Part shown: one piece after another, positions 46,236 through 58,226 of the stretch
Layout: each line of letters starts with the position of its first letter
How positions within the stretch are numbered: the stretch's first letter is position 1
Origin: Dipteris shenzhenensis
Lineage: Eukaryota; Polypodiophyta; Polypodiopsida; Gleicheniales
NCBI GenBank assembly: GCA_047967505.1
Contig: CM106540.1
Reading direction: 5' to 3' (one strand)
Length of the DNA: 64,000 bases
Translations under genes and position numbers: made by a program
Notes under the pieces: model-generated
What the model saw: only the letters and a program-made list of their open reading frames with translations
Told to the model about the DNA's origin: nothing
The model's database searches: none

Positions 46236-47794
46236 CTATAATATTAGGGCTCCGTTGCCAAGCTCATTTGTATTTATAAATTGGAATTCCCTTGAGGCTT
46301 TATTTAGAGGCAATGACAATGAGATGAAAGATGCTAGTTGAGCACTCATTTGTTGTGCGTGGAGGAATGCATTGCCTAGCTTTCTCATTCTAATTTGTGT
46401 GTCAGTACCATCTTGCAAACATTGCTTTATTGTTTCTTACAAGTTCTTTGTAATGGTGTTATCCATTTTAGGGATATATGATGTGCAATATGATGCAATA
46501 TGATGCAGCTCCATAATGAATTGTATGTCAACATTTGATTACCACAAATATGATATTTTTTTGTTGAAAGCATTTGTGAAAATGTCTTTTGGATGTCTCT
46601 TCAAAAACAACGTTGTTTTTTTCAATTGTGATCTAATGCAAAGAATGTAGGTAGTCAAATCAAGTCCTTGTTGTTGTATCCACTCTTCTATAGATCCTTG
46701 GAAGTTTGTTGACATATTCTTCAAAGTGTTTTGTAGTTTGTTATATATGCATTTGTAATGTGAAGGTAAAGGACTTTCATAAGGGGATAAATAACATTGT
46801 TTGGTGAAGAGGTGGTTTAGCAAAGTTGAAACAACATTCATTGTTGTGTTTTTTGGTGCATGTTGTTGTGTGTTTATGTGTTTGAAGGTCTTTCATGTTG
46901 TTGTTGAGGCTATCTTTATCACATGAAGTGTATTTATCAATGAAATCACACACGATGATTTTTTTTGATTAAAGATTGGAGCATCTTTTACCCAAAGCAA
47001 ACCATGCTTATGTTGGCTACCTCTACTTTGAAATTCAGTGACAAAGAAGTAATCCTTCAAATGCCCCAATATAGATTTGTCATTTTTCATTGTTGTGATC
47101 ATTAGTTGCAATTTGTGGGTGTAGTGCCTTGCACACACAGTTGGGTTTTCTCTAATTAAGCATCATGTATTTTTACCATCTTGTTCAAATGAGTGTTTTT
47201 GCATGCCATTGTCATATTTACTTTCTAAGCAATCAACCAATGGTGCCACAAATGCTCGGCGCATGAGAAAGTTATAAAGAATGTTGGTGGCCCTAATTGA
47301 CGCATCATTGTGAATGCCTCTTTTCAGAGCTTCTCTTTGTAGTCTGGGGATGTTCTTAGGGACTCGAAGTCTCGACACCCTATGCTAGATTTTAGTATTC
47401 TCTCAATGTTTGTGCTACTTGTAACATCTTTGCCACCAGTAAGGTTGCAGTTGTGTAAGGTTCCCTTTCTCAATCGAACCCATTTAGATTACATTACTTG
47501 ATGGATAAGAACTTGATTGTCTTGAAAAAGAGATTTGGGATATTTTGGCTAAACCTCAAAGATTTGTGTGTGAGCTCCCACTTTACAATGTCCATATATG
47601 TCAAATTTGTTGTTTCCATTATTCCTTGGAGAACCAAAGAAGAGTGTTGGGAAGTTTAGCTCTTCACTATACTTGTCTTGAAAAATGCCTAGGGGCTTAA
47701 GGTGCAACAAAATGAATTGTAGTCTCATAATCCAAAACTTGCTCAGCAGAGATGATATTATGCACCAAAGTGACTGCAAAGATAGAATAATCAC
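46236..47794 (-). pseudogene. Helentron Rep (HUH rolling-circle nuclease) region
   Basis: The N-terminal piece includes EELNFPTLFFGSPR (47549-47794, other frame) and RLRVPKNIPRL. The catalytic region has EFQSRGSQHKHGLLWVKDAP with the two His of the HxH motif at 47004-47012. KTTLFLKRHPKDIFTNAFNK follows, then the tyrosine motif YCTSYIPK (46464-46490; Y-x3-Y-x2-K), and finally MRKLGNAFLHAQQMSAQLAS and NKASREFQFINT. Helitron Rep nicks one DNA strand through these tyrosines. The catalytic residues are all still readable, yet stops (for example near 46530 and 46890) prevent a full protein. Confidence 0.85.
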
Positions 47795-47800
47795 AGATAC

Positions 47801-47993
47801 AACTTGTAGGAAAGGGAAAAACTGCCTCTTTTACCCATCAAAAGTGGCCGCCATGTAGAACCAATAACAGACGGGAACACCTTGCCACCGCGCTCCATCA
47901 AAGCAAGCATGCAGATGCTCATGCATGCATCAGAGGCCTTCATGCCTCATGTCGGGGTACAAGGAGAGGTAAGGGAAAGTAGAGGCAAGATGT
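47801..47993. other. Helentron flank left of Copia-2b
   Basis: No gene is seen. The final bases AAGATGT recur after Copia-2b at 52985, giving the target duplication. Confidence 0.5.
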
Positions 47994-48164
47994 TGTGGGG
48001 GTTAAAGGTCATTGTGCCTCTACCCCGGTTATGTACAATACTCAAACACATATATAAATGAATGAAAAAGAAGATTAGGGTGGTTTTGCACCCACCAAAA
48101 CTTGTGTGGCTCTCTGTCTCTCTCTCTCCTTCTTCCGTTCTTGCTTCCGTTGAGAGCACTCTCA
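47994..48164 (+). repeat. Copia-2b 5' LTR (171 bp)
   Basis: It matches the Copia-2a LTR except for a shorter CT stretch and several substitutions, including loss of the terminal inverted repeat (CCTCTACCCC in place of CCTTAACCCC). The primer site TGGTATCAGAGC follows at 48167. Confidence 0.94.
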
Positions 48165-49602
48165 ACTGGTATCAGAGCCCGGGTGATCTAGCTGAGCGTG
48201 CGTGAATGCTTGAAGCTCAGCAGCTCTATGGGAGGAAGGAGAAGCTCTGTGGGAAGCTTTGTGGGTGACTTTACTTGCATCCGAGTGTGCAGAGACCTTG
48301 GAGGAACCTTTGGAAAAGTCACATTGGCTTTGCAAAGTGGTTTTGAGAGCCTATTAAGTGGTTTCAAAGAAAAAGTCGTTTTTTGAGCTTTTCCCTGTTC
48401 CGTTCGATGACAAAGACTCCATATTGACTTGTAGAGGCAACTATTGCTTGCTTTTGGTGTCCACTTCACTTCAGGAGCTTGGAAACACCTTCATTCTTGA
48501 ATCTGGGATCATTTCATTGGATTTCTGACTCACTGTGTCAGTTCCTGCGTTTTTTGCCCGGGTGTTGGAACTCAAGTTTGGAGCAACCATTTGTAAATCT
48601 GTCAGTTCCAGTGGACTCAGGAGGTCCTAAAACTTCTATGTTGCTCATCATTCGCACTCCGGTGGAGTATACAAATAGCTCTCTTTCAAAAAACGTTTTT
48701 CAGCCCGTGTGTTGGACCTAGTGATTGAGACCACGGTTTCCAAAACCGTCTGTCCCATTGCGTTCCGGACGCCCAAAAACCTCTACCTGTCAGTTCTTGC
48801 GCGATTCGGTGGAGGATTTTCAGAGTTATAGATCTCTGTGTATTCGATTTCGTCTCTCTGTTATGCATTTTTCATTCTAAGGTTTTGAAACCTTAGATTT
48901 ATGCCACATGGCAGTGGATAAGTGTTGACTCCCATTTCTCACTCATCGGTTGGGATTTTGGAGTTCTGGCAGAAGAGAGATATTTGCAGATTTTCTTGTT
49001 GAGTCCGATTATGCAATGGCGCCCATGTTTTGAGGCATCTCAGCTTCTATTTTCAGTAGCGGTCATTACCGTGGGACTATGATTTCTTGAGCATACCTTA
49101 TGCAGATCACTCTGGTTGCAGTTTGAGAAGTGTGCGCTCATTCGTGGTATGCATTGGGTTGCAATGGATGATTTATAGGCCATTTAGATGCATTACGGTC
49201 CTTATTGGATGCGCTGATAGGCCCAAATTGCCTTATGGGATGCTATTTTTTATGGACGCTTTGCACATGGATGCTATTTTATGCTGAGGGACAGCTTTGA
49301 CACATTGCAGGTGATGCACTGATAGTGCTATGCTCTCTTGGATGAGATATAATTGATGCATATGCCAGTGGACGGTGTTTATGCTTGAGTCATTTGGCAC
49401 TTATTGGCATTTTCTTTTGGGCCAGATTTGCTCATATGGATGCATAGTATATGCACATGAGTCAGATGCATCTTTTGATGCTTTGAGCTTTGAGTTTTCG
49501 TGATATTCAGTCTATTGTGGCATACACATTTGGGTACACCTGGTATTTGTTGTGATTCTCTCTTGCAGGCACTAGCATTTGGGATTTTGCTTTATTTGCA
49601 TC

Positions 49603-52600
49603 ATGGCGTCCTCTTCCATGTCTGAAAAGGAGTTTTTCAACATTAAAAAGTTTGATGGGACAAACTTTTCTTTGTGGAAAGAACAAATAAGGGATGTGCT
49701 TATTCAAAAGAAGCAGATTAAACCCTTGGCAGGGATTGAAGCTAAGCCTGCAAATATGTCTGAGGATGATTGGAATGAGTTGGATGCATTAGCAAAGTCT
49801 GCTATTAGACTTCATCTTGCAGAGTTAGTGTATTTCACAGTAGTAAATGAGCAGACTAATGAGCAGACTACGGAAGATTTGTGGAAGAAATTGTGTGCCA
49901 CTTATGAGAAGGAAACTGCCTCTAATAAAGTTTACTTCATGAAGAGGTTGTTTGAGCTGCAGATGAAGGAAGGGGTCTCCATTGCTTCTCACTTGAATGA
50001 ATTCAATATTATTTTCAGCCAACTTCAGGCTCAGAAAATGAATTTTGATGCGGAGACTAAGGCAATGTTTCTCTTATGTTCATTGCCATCCTCATGGGAT
50101 ACCTTCCATATAGCTGTCAGTAACTCTGCACCTAGTGGAGTACTGAAATTTGATGATGTTGTGGGTAGCTTGTTGGCCGAGGAGATTAGACGGAAGTCTA
50201 TGGATGGCAACAAGTAGGATGCAGCCTTAAATGTGCAAAGGGGTAGATCGCAGTTCAAGGGGAAGTCCCAAGAAAGAGGGAAGTCTCGTAGCAAATCCAA
50301 GGCACGAAACATTGAGTGTTATCACTGTGGCAAGAAGGGCCATATGAAAAAGGATTACTACAAGCTGAAAAGAGAGCAAAAGGATAAGAAAAAGAATGCA
50401 AATTGGGGTGCAAATCAAAAGGAAGAGAGTCCAAGGGAGGACAAAGGAAAAGTGAAGATCGAGGAGATCAATGCAGTCACACATGATAGTGACAATGACG
50501 TTCTCTTCATGTCTAGTTTATCCGCAGAGTTGCTTACCACTTCAGATGATGCATATTCCCAGGATTGGATTTTGGATTCTGGTGCTTCATTCCATGTTAC
50601 TCCCCATAGGGAATGGTTCTCCACTTATGACAGTGGAAAGACAGGTTGTGTGCATCTTGGAAATGACTATGCATGTGACATAGTGGGAGCAGGTGACATA
50701 AAGTTTTCTTTTGCAAATGGGTCTGCATTTGTTTTGAAACATGTGAGACATGTGCCTAAGCTGACCAAGAGTCTTATTTCAGTGGGTCAGCTAGATGATG
50801 CTGGTTTTCACACCACTTTTGGCTTTCAGAGTTGGAAAATTCAGAAGGGCTCTATGCTTTTGGCCAGGGGTGCCAAGTGTGGGACTTTGTATCCCTTACA
50901 TGTATCAGGGGTATTTGATCATGTTGTTGCAATAACCAAGCAGCCAAGCACTTCTTTGTGGCATTGCAGGTTGGGGCACATGAGCCAGAATGGAATGAAA
51001 CCCTTATGCCGTCTGGGTTATGGTGAAAGTGGAGAGATGGGCTATCATCTCTCGGATCCAGAAGCAAAGAAGATCATACGCAGCCATGATGTGGTCTTCA
51101 ATGAGAAGAAGATGCATAAGGCACCCATGAGGGATGTGGAAATGAGGAGAATCACTTTCCAGGATGTGAATCCACCTGCATATGTTGATAGACAGCAAGC
51201 TGTCCATGCACCAAATGTGCAAGAAATGGTACCACCAAGTACTCCCACAGGTATACAATCAAGGGTAGATGATGGATCATCTATTGATGGAAATGATGAG
51301 CCAAATGTGGCTGATATGCAGGTGGGATAGCAAGCTGAAATGCCATTGAGAAGATCATCTAGAGTGTCTAGACTGCCTGATAGGTTTGTTCCAGGGGTAG
51401 ACTATGTGATGCTTACTGATTCCGGGGAGCCTTCTTGCTACAGAGAGGCTATGATGCGTGAGGATCAACGCAAGTGGGAGTATGCTATGCAATCAGAGAT
51501 GAGTTCACTTATGAAGAATAAGACTTGGGACTTGGTTTCTTTGCCACATGGAAAGAAAGCATTGCCATGTAAATGGGTCTACAAGATGAAGGTCACAGGT
51601 GATGATGTGCCTAGGTACAAGGCCCATTTGGTTGCTAAAGGGTTCAAGCAAGAGAAGGGTGTGGACTTTGATGAGATATTCTCTCCGATTGTGAAGATGA
51701 CCACACTTAGATGCATGCTTGGACTAGTGGCAGTAGAGGATATGGAGCTTATGCAGATGGATGTCAAGACAGCTTTCTTGCATGGGGATTTGCATGAGGA
51801 AATTTAGATGGTGCAGCCGGAAGGCTTTGAAGAAAAGGGCAAAGAGCATTTAGTTTGCAAGCTGAAAAAGAGTCTCTATGGTCTTAACCAAGCACTTAGA
51901 GAATGGTATCAGAAGTTTGATGCTTTCATTCGGTCCCAGGATTTTAGAAGGAGTGAAATTGATCACTGCCTCTACACTAAAAGGATAATAGCCTGATAAT
52001 CTTGGCACTATATGTGGATGATATGCTATTGGCTAGCAAGAATACTTATGAGCTAGATGCATTAAAGGCCAAGTTGCATGAGGCCTTTGATATGAAGGAT
52101 TTGGGATTTGCAGGTCATATTCTAGGTATGCACATCACGCGTGATCGGAGTAGGAAACTCCTTTGGCTTTCACAAAAAGAGTATGTTACAAAAGTATTGA
52201 AGCGTTTCAATATGGAGGGGGGGAAGGCAGTGAGCACTCCATTGCCTCCATATGTGAAACTGAGTCATACAGATAGTCCCAAATCAGATGAGGAAAGGGC
52301 CATGATGGCCAAGGTTCCTTATGCATCAGTAGTTGGGAGTCTTATGTATGCTATGATAGCTACTAGACCAGACATTGCATTTGCAGTGGGAGTTGTTAGC
52401 CGGTATATGGCTAATCCAAGAAAGAGGCATTGGGAGGCAATTAAGTGCATCAAGAGGTACATGAAGGGTACCAAGGAGATGTGCATTTGCTTTGGTAAAG
52501 GAGACATGCATGTACTTGGGTACACAGATTCAGACTATGCAAAGGCATGTGGATAGTAGGAGATCCACTTCTGGTTATGTGTTCACCTTTGCAAGTGGTG

Positions 52601-52778
52601 CAGTGTCTATGAGTGATTCCATGAGTGCTATTCAGCTAGCACGGAATCCGGTCTTTCATGCAAAGACCAAACACATTGAGGTCAGGTACCATTTCATCAG
52701 GGAGGTACTTGAGGACAAGCGCATAGAGCTTGTCAAGGTTCATACAGATGATGTATGCTCACTGGTTGTTCTCCCTTA
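49603..52778 (+). pseudogene. Copia-2b gag-pol remnant
   Basis: Compared with Copia-2a: a 12-bp duplication near 49857; CAG-to-TAG stops at 50215-50217 and 51328-51330 (Copia-2a has CAG at both); a zinc-knuckle Cys changed to Tyr (KKDYYK near 50355); an in-frame 702-bp deletion at about 51020 between two GGTTATG copies, removing most of integrase; TAG at 51805; a 7-bp deletion near 51985; a one-base insertion near 52543; a deletion of roughly 145 bp near 52606, removing the RNase H TTEAEY region; and a deletion of about 80 bp near 52752, removing the C-terminus. Reverse transcriptase with YVDD (near 52012) is otherwise preserved. The copy cannot make functional enzymes. Confidence 0.93.
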
Positions 52779-52806
52779 AAGGCACATTGTCCTTTAAGTG
52801 GGAGGT

Positions 52807-52977
52807 TGTGGGGGTTAAAGGTCATTGTGCCTCTACCCCGGTTATGTACAATACTCAAACACATATATAAATGAATGAAAAAGAAGATTAGGGTGGTTCT
52901 GCACCCACCAAAACTTGTGTGGCTCCCTGTCTCTCTCTCTCCTTCTTCCGTTCTTGCTTCCGTTGAGAGCACTCTCA
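52807..52977 (+). repeat. Copia-2b 3' LTR (171 bp)
   Basis: It differs from the 5' LTR at two positions (T/C in GGTTTTGC/GGTTCTGC and T/C in CTCTCTGT/CTCCCTGT). Confidence 0.94.
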
Positions 52978-52984
52978 ACTGGTA

Positions 52985-53587
52985 AGATGTAGCTGTTAGA
53001 ATCCATAGGAGACCTGAAGGGAGACGACATGGACGAGAAGCGAGACGGCGAGCAGGATCCAGATAAAGACCAAAGAAAGGAGCACGAGAGCTGGAGATGA
53101 GCAGGAGTGCCAGACACAGCAAGCAGGAGCTAGAGAAAAGCAGAGAAAGGAGTTGGAGAGCAAGAGATAAGCAGGAGTGCCAGAGGAGTGCTAGAGAAAG
53201 AGAGATGGAGCTCGACGAGGAGGGAGATGGAGCTCGCCTCGACAAAGGAGACAGAACTGCTGACGAGGAGATGGAGCTTGCCGACGAAGGAGATGGAGCC
53301 GTCAACAAGGAGATGGAGCAGGAGAGCAGATTTGTAGTCTCTAAGGTCTATAAACCTCTAAATGTAAAATCAAAAAACTTAACCTAACTATACTGACAAC
53401 CCTAACCACACTGATAGGCCTAACTAATGTACTCCACTAACATTACCTCTAAACACTCCACTAACTAAAATCACGTCTAACAACCTAATTAACCTTTATT
53501 ATCAATTACTAACCTAGTCGACAAGACTTCCACAACACAAAAACAAACATCTACACAAAATAATCAACAAACCCTATGCCCCTTACA
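52985..53587. other. Right part of the inserted block; purine-rich then AT-rich
   Basis: From 53010 to 53335 the plus strand is rich in GAGATGGAGCT- and GCAGGAGTGCCAGA-type units, a degenerate minisatellite. From 53380 to 53587 it is AT-rich with repeated CTAACxACxC phrases. Frames here are Glu/Arg-rich low complexity. If the Helentron spans the whole block, this is its 5' side. Confidence 0.45.
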
Positions 53588-54785
53588 GAGCCAAAAAGGC
53601 TAATGGCACCTTGGTTTCATCCACAGAGGAGAACATCAATCTGATACACAGTCATTTCCAAGCACTCCTCTCTTCTACAGTCATTCCAGATGAAGAGACA
53701 TAGAGAACCAGAGAGCTATGTCAAGTTGTAAGGGATAAAGCAATAGAGAAATTTTATTCGATCTATTTAGAGAAGCCTTTCAGATGAAGGAGGCAGTCAA
53801 AGTGATGGAAGATGGTAAAACTCCAAGAGGGGATGGTCTCCCATTTGAATTTTATAAGGTATTTTGGGACTTGGTAGGACCTTACTTGCTACTCTTGTGG
53901 CAAGAAAGTACAGCAAAAGGTACTCATCCCCTCATGTTAATGGTGGAATCGTCAAGCTCATCCCCAAGGAAGGCTCCAAAAAGGAGCTTAGGAATTGGAG
54001 ACGTCTCACAAGGCTTAAGTGAAGCTATAAGATTTTTGCTAAGACTTTAGCCCTCAGGATTTAAAGAAAGATGAAGGATTGGATTCTTCCAAAACAAAAA
54101 GGTTTTATAAAGGGTCATCACCTTTTGGAGGCAATTATAAATATTTGGGAAGGGTGTGAATATGCCAAGGAAACCAAGAAAGATATATGCTTCCTCAAGA
54201 TAGACTTTGACAAAGCCTATGACAAGATGGAATGGGATTTCCTCCTACAATCTCTACAAGACATGGGTCTAGGCTCTTCCTTTATCTCTTATGTTAAACT
54301 TTTCTCACTAATGTTGTTTAGCTGGTTAGGAAGCTCTTCAATCCTTCCTATTCCAACTCCTACTATTGATATGGATGATCTCTTGAGAACCCTTAATTTT
54401 GAACGGTCTTTATAGGAGAACAAGGAGGATAAATGGTATGAAAAGTTTGACAACTTATGGATTAAGCAAGAACCTAAGAAGATGTCCTGCCATTCCAAGG
54501 CTCATTGTTCAGAAAGCTATCTGGACCAATGTCAAAGGACTCAGAATAGGGAAGGAAGATGGGAAGTGTAGAAGATGCCCTGATGTTCTTGAGGATATTT
54601 TCCACTTGTTTGTTGCTTGCCAGGAGGGTCTGGAAGTTCATCCAAATTCTATGTGGTGAGCCAATCAATTGGAAGGCTATATTGCTAGGGGATGTGTTCA
54701 AAACCAAGCATAAGATTTGGTTCCAAATAAGGGCACATGCTTTATGGTTTATCTAGATCTCTAGAAAAAAAATTTAGTTTAATGA
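53588..54785 (+). pseudogene. LINE ORF2, 3' half: reverse transcriptase and zf-RVT, internally deleted
   Basis: It opens KKANGTLVSSTEENINLI, HSHFQALLSS, the region before reverse transcriptase in plant LINEs. Motifs follow: GDGLPFEFYKVFWDLVGPYL, KLIPKEGSKKELRNWR (other frame), AKTLALRI, LPKQKGFIKGHHLLEAI and ICFLKIDFDKAYDKMEWDFL (motif A). Sequence beyond about 54300 skips the catalytic YADD region and rejoins at KGLRIGKEDGKCRRCPDVLE, DIFHLFVACQ, a zf-RVT zinc-binding tail. Frameshifts lie near 53950-54060. The catalytic core is thus deleted. It is colinear with the 41.3-43.6 kb half. Confidence 0.8.
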
Positions 54786-55029
54786 TGTAGAAATGTGTAC
54801 TGATGTCTTGTTTGTTGCAGGGTTTAGGAGGAGTTTAAGGGTTAGAAGGAGGTTCCAGGGTTCAGAAGGAGGTTCCAGGGTTTAGATATGCGGTGAGCCA
54901 ATCAATTGGAAGGCTATATTGCTAGGGGATGCATTCAAAACCAAGCATAAGATTTGGTTGCAAATAAGGGCACATGCTTTATGGTTTATCTAGATCTCTA
55001 GAAAAAAAATTTAGTTTAATGATGTAGAA
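54657..55029 (+). repeat. Direct repeat of about 135 bp around a TTTAGGG-like minisatellite
   Basis: GTGAGCCAATCAATTGGAAG and the next 115 bases or so at 54657-54790 recur at 54893-55029 with few differences. Between them is a GGTTTAGGAGGAGTTTAAGG minisatellite (54819-54890) nearly identical to 11888-11950. The layout suggests a segmental duplication of the LINE tail with minisatellite material between the copies. Confidence 0.85.
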
Positions 55030-58000
55030 AATTCTTTGAAAATTTGGTGTAGAATTTGATGTTTCTAACATCATCAGTGTGTCCAGAATGGACACTCATA
55101 GGCCTGAAAAAGCCAACAAGCCAACAAAGGCCCAAAAAATCGATTTGGACACTTGGAAGTGGTTCAATGTTGCATAGTCTTTTTTTGGGCCTTCAAGTGT
55201 TCATTCTTAGCATTTCAAAAGCCGTTAAGGGATTTTTAGCCCATTCGAACGCGTCGATGATGTGAAAAACATCAAATTCTGCACCAAAAAATCACATACG
55301 TAACATATAATAAATGACAAAGATATTCCTATTGAATGCAAGCTCAAATTTTCTCCTTTTTATGATTTTTTTCTACGTTATGTAGGCCCTCCTCTGATTG
55401 GTGAAGGGCTATTTTTCTTCTCAACTAAAAGGCCCCAAAATGAGCTCTAAAGTTTCCTAATGGGCTACCAACTTTTCCTTTCATGTCCCCTCCTGCATCT
55501 ATAGGGAAACCTGAAGAACTTCTCTGTTTTAACTGTCTGTTGTTGCTAGTGCAGATAGTTTTCTATAAGGATGATTTTGTTGTGAGTCCTCTAGTGGACT
55601 AATTGAACTCTCATGGATAAACTCTAATTATGTACAAAGTATTTCAAGTTTAACATAACTACTCTTTTTTGCTCAAAAAAAAATAAAATCACTACAAATC
55701 TGCAGTAAGTGATTGAGGGCTACACATAATCTAATTTTACCATAGCAAAATACATACAATGTCTTATCATGGTCCCTACTTATAATTTGTGTGATTCTTG
55801 ACATAAATGGGCTAGGTAGTATTCGACTTTCTTGCTTATTGTTAGTGTATAACTAGCACAATGTTGCCATTTGCAAAAACATATCATTAGTTGGTAATAA
55901 AGATCCAACACCAGATGATCCTCTCATGACAAAAGTTTTTCAGTGTGTCAACCTTACATAGCATAGTTTAATTTAATGTTTTTGGTTATAATTTTTTAGT
56001 CAAGTATACTCGAATGAGGTTATTGCCATGCATTGACCATACTCTGGTGTCACATAACCTGTATAAAAAGTGCCTTTTGAAGTGAAAAGTAGATTTGTGA
56101 GTAGTGTCTTGAGAATAAGCGATTGCTGAATCTCATCACTTTTAAAGAGAAAAGCATGTTATCATCATACATGCTAAGTATCATTCTAGGCTCCTCATCC
56201 TTAAATTTCCACCTATGTATTTTCAAAGCTTAAGCATAAAGCGCATAAAAATTGAAGGAACTTTAAGCATGTCTCTAAACAACATGGAAGGCTAAGATCG
56301 TGAGAAACCAAGCTATGAGGCTTGTCCTAAAGATATCAATGCAGAGTAGATTAGTGGATATTAATGTATCCCAACAAGCTGAAGGGTTCATAAATGTATC
56401 AAGTTTCTTTCCTTGCAATAAGGAAGATAAAGAATCTAAACTTTGGGGAGAATAAGAGTAGTTGTGAGAGCTTAAAAAGTTGATGAAGCCTTCAACAATT
56501 GCATATTTGTTAGGATCTATAAGGTGGTTACAAAGGCAAATCAATGAGTGTTGTCATGGTGTATGGGGCAATTGGTTTTTGCAATTGTGGATGACTATCA
56601 TGAAAGTAGAATTGTGTTTTTAAGGGTGATTCCAATAGTTAATACTTAGCTTGAGATTCAGTTGCCTTTTTGAAATTAGTTTGTAGTATTAGTTTAATAT
56701 TTTCATGTTACAAGGGATATCAAATTACAAGTCTTAAAGCTACTGGCTACTTGGCTTGAGCACAAACACCAGGTCCTCGCCTTGGAGTAAAACTAGAGTT
56801 AGACAAGTTCTTGATTGAATTTTGTTTAAATGATATCACTTTACCTTGGATTCGCTTTTAAATAGTAATCAACAATGTGTATCTCAATATATACTACAAA
56901 CATTTTGCATTTCTAGACCACTTGCGCTTAGTTTTAAGCGTGATCTAATAAGAGTTGCACATGCACGTGCGTGCATGCACACACACACACACACACATGT
57001 ACACCCACACACCTACATGCATCTCTTAGAATATATTTCCTAAAATTGTGTAACTGTTACCTGAATTTAGTAAGAATTTTTTTATAACAATATTTACTTT
57101 CTTGGCATGTTCATTGCATACATATTGAAAGGAGAGTAAGGAAGGAACATCTCTAGAGAAAGGAAGGGGGAGATGTACCTTGCATTTAGAAGGTCCCAAT
57201 AGACAAGAACTTGTGCATATGTTAAGTGCATAAGTGCAAAAAGTCCAAGTTTGGACAAATGATTCAGAAAGTCTACTTGGCCATATTCAAAGTCATGTAC
57301 CTCATTGTAAAAGTTCATGATATTAGATCCATCCAACTATTTGCACATTTTACATGTCTACTTATGTTGTATTACTTGATGTAGGGGGAAAATCCATGAA
57401 AAATGCCTCAAGGCTTTATAATTTGGTTTTTGTGGAGACTAATATTAGGTTCCTGTGGAAACTAAGAGTTTGATGTACTTTTTGGAAGGGGCCCATAAAA
57501 TTTAAAGGATTCCAAGATCATTTCTCAAAGTCTAAAAATAAATTAGGAAGCTTGTAAATTTATATAGCTTATTGGATGGTATACAAGTTGATAGCTAGGA
57601 AAAGGAGGGAAGATGATCCTATCCAAATGCAATGAGATGGCATTACCTCAAAAGTTGAGGATGTTACATGCTTAAGAGAACTTGTGAAGAGGCATTAGGA
57701 CCATTTTTGTATTTGAAAATATGTGCACTACGTTTGTTGTTAGCTTAAAGTTAAGTAGAACACCTTTTTATAAATAAGTTTGGTAAGTCATTGTGACAAA
57801 ACACTTTTCCTCAAGAGTGTTATGATTGTTTTTAATTAATTGTGAGGAAATTTCATCTTTTTGGTGTTTTGTTGAGGCTCTTGGCTTGTTGAGAAAGATT
57901 TTTGGTGGCTTCACTTAGGGATCCCACTCATCAGAGATTTAATGTACTTGCTACACTATCCTCAAAATAGTAGAAGCAAAGATCTGCCAAATGGCAAATA

Positions 58001-58226
58001 GAGGTGCATTGTGACACTTTGCCATTGTCAAAGTATGTGCTCACGATATTTTAAAGGAGGGTTCTTAAGAGCTGCCTGGAACAAAGGTTGATATTTTTAG
58101 TAGGGCCTGCAAAGGATCCAAACATTCTTCGAGAGATTCTCACTTTGAAGGAGCGTGCCCCTCCCCCCCTCCCCTCCTTAATAACATTCAGATATAGATA
58201 TACTGTGAGGTGGTGGATAAGTTGTG
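55030..58226. other. Intergenic, 3.2 kb, no gene identified
   Basis: AT-rich sequence with a short (CA)n at 56977-56997. Open frames (for example minus strand 56275-56544 and 57094-57336) have no recognisable domain and no support, so they are not called. Short inverted phrases around ATTTGATGTTTCTAACATCA and ATGTGAAAAACATCAAATTC lie near 55055 and 55259. Confidence 0.5.

Larger units (their letters stand above)
43838..47800 (-). mobile_element. Decayed Helitron of the Helentron (Helitron2) type
   Basis: Read on the minus strand, successive blocks give an N-terminal Rep region, the HUH Rep nuclease, a PIF1-family helicase and a C-terminal EEP endonuclease. A Rep/helicase protein followed by an apurinic-type endonuclease is the Helentron arrangement known from animals and some other eukaryotes, unlike usual plant Helitrons, which carry RPA genes. 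From 47378 down to 45624 the blocks share one reading frame broken by point stops; other joins need frameshifts. Target-site and terminal signals were not proven, so the element's full limits are uncertain. Confidence 0.82.
47994..52984 (+). mobile_element. Copia-2b: decayed sibling of Copia-2a, nested in the Helentron block
   Basis: LTRs of 171 bp (47994-48164 and 52807-52977) differ at two positions. The leader and gag-pol are nearly identical to Copia-2a but broken. The flank AAGATG(T) occurs before the 5' LTR and again at 52985, so a target duplication is present. The 3' copy ends CTCTCA followed by ACTGGT(A), the same bases that join LTR to primer site at the 5' end (48165-48171). The integrated 3' end therefore seems to extend six to seven bases past the normal LTR end. 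Confidence 0.93.

Noticed and set aside
56275-57336. Minus-strand frames of 80-89 codons
   Set aside because: No domain, no neighbouring exon or splice signal; consistent with chance in AT-rich DNA.
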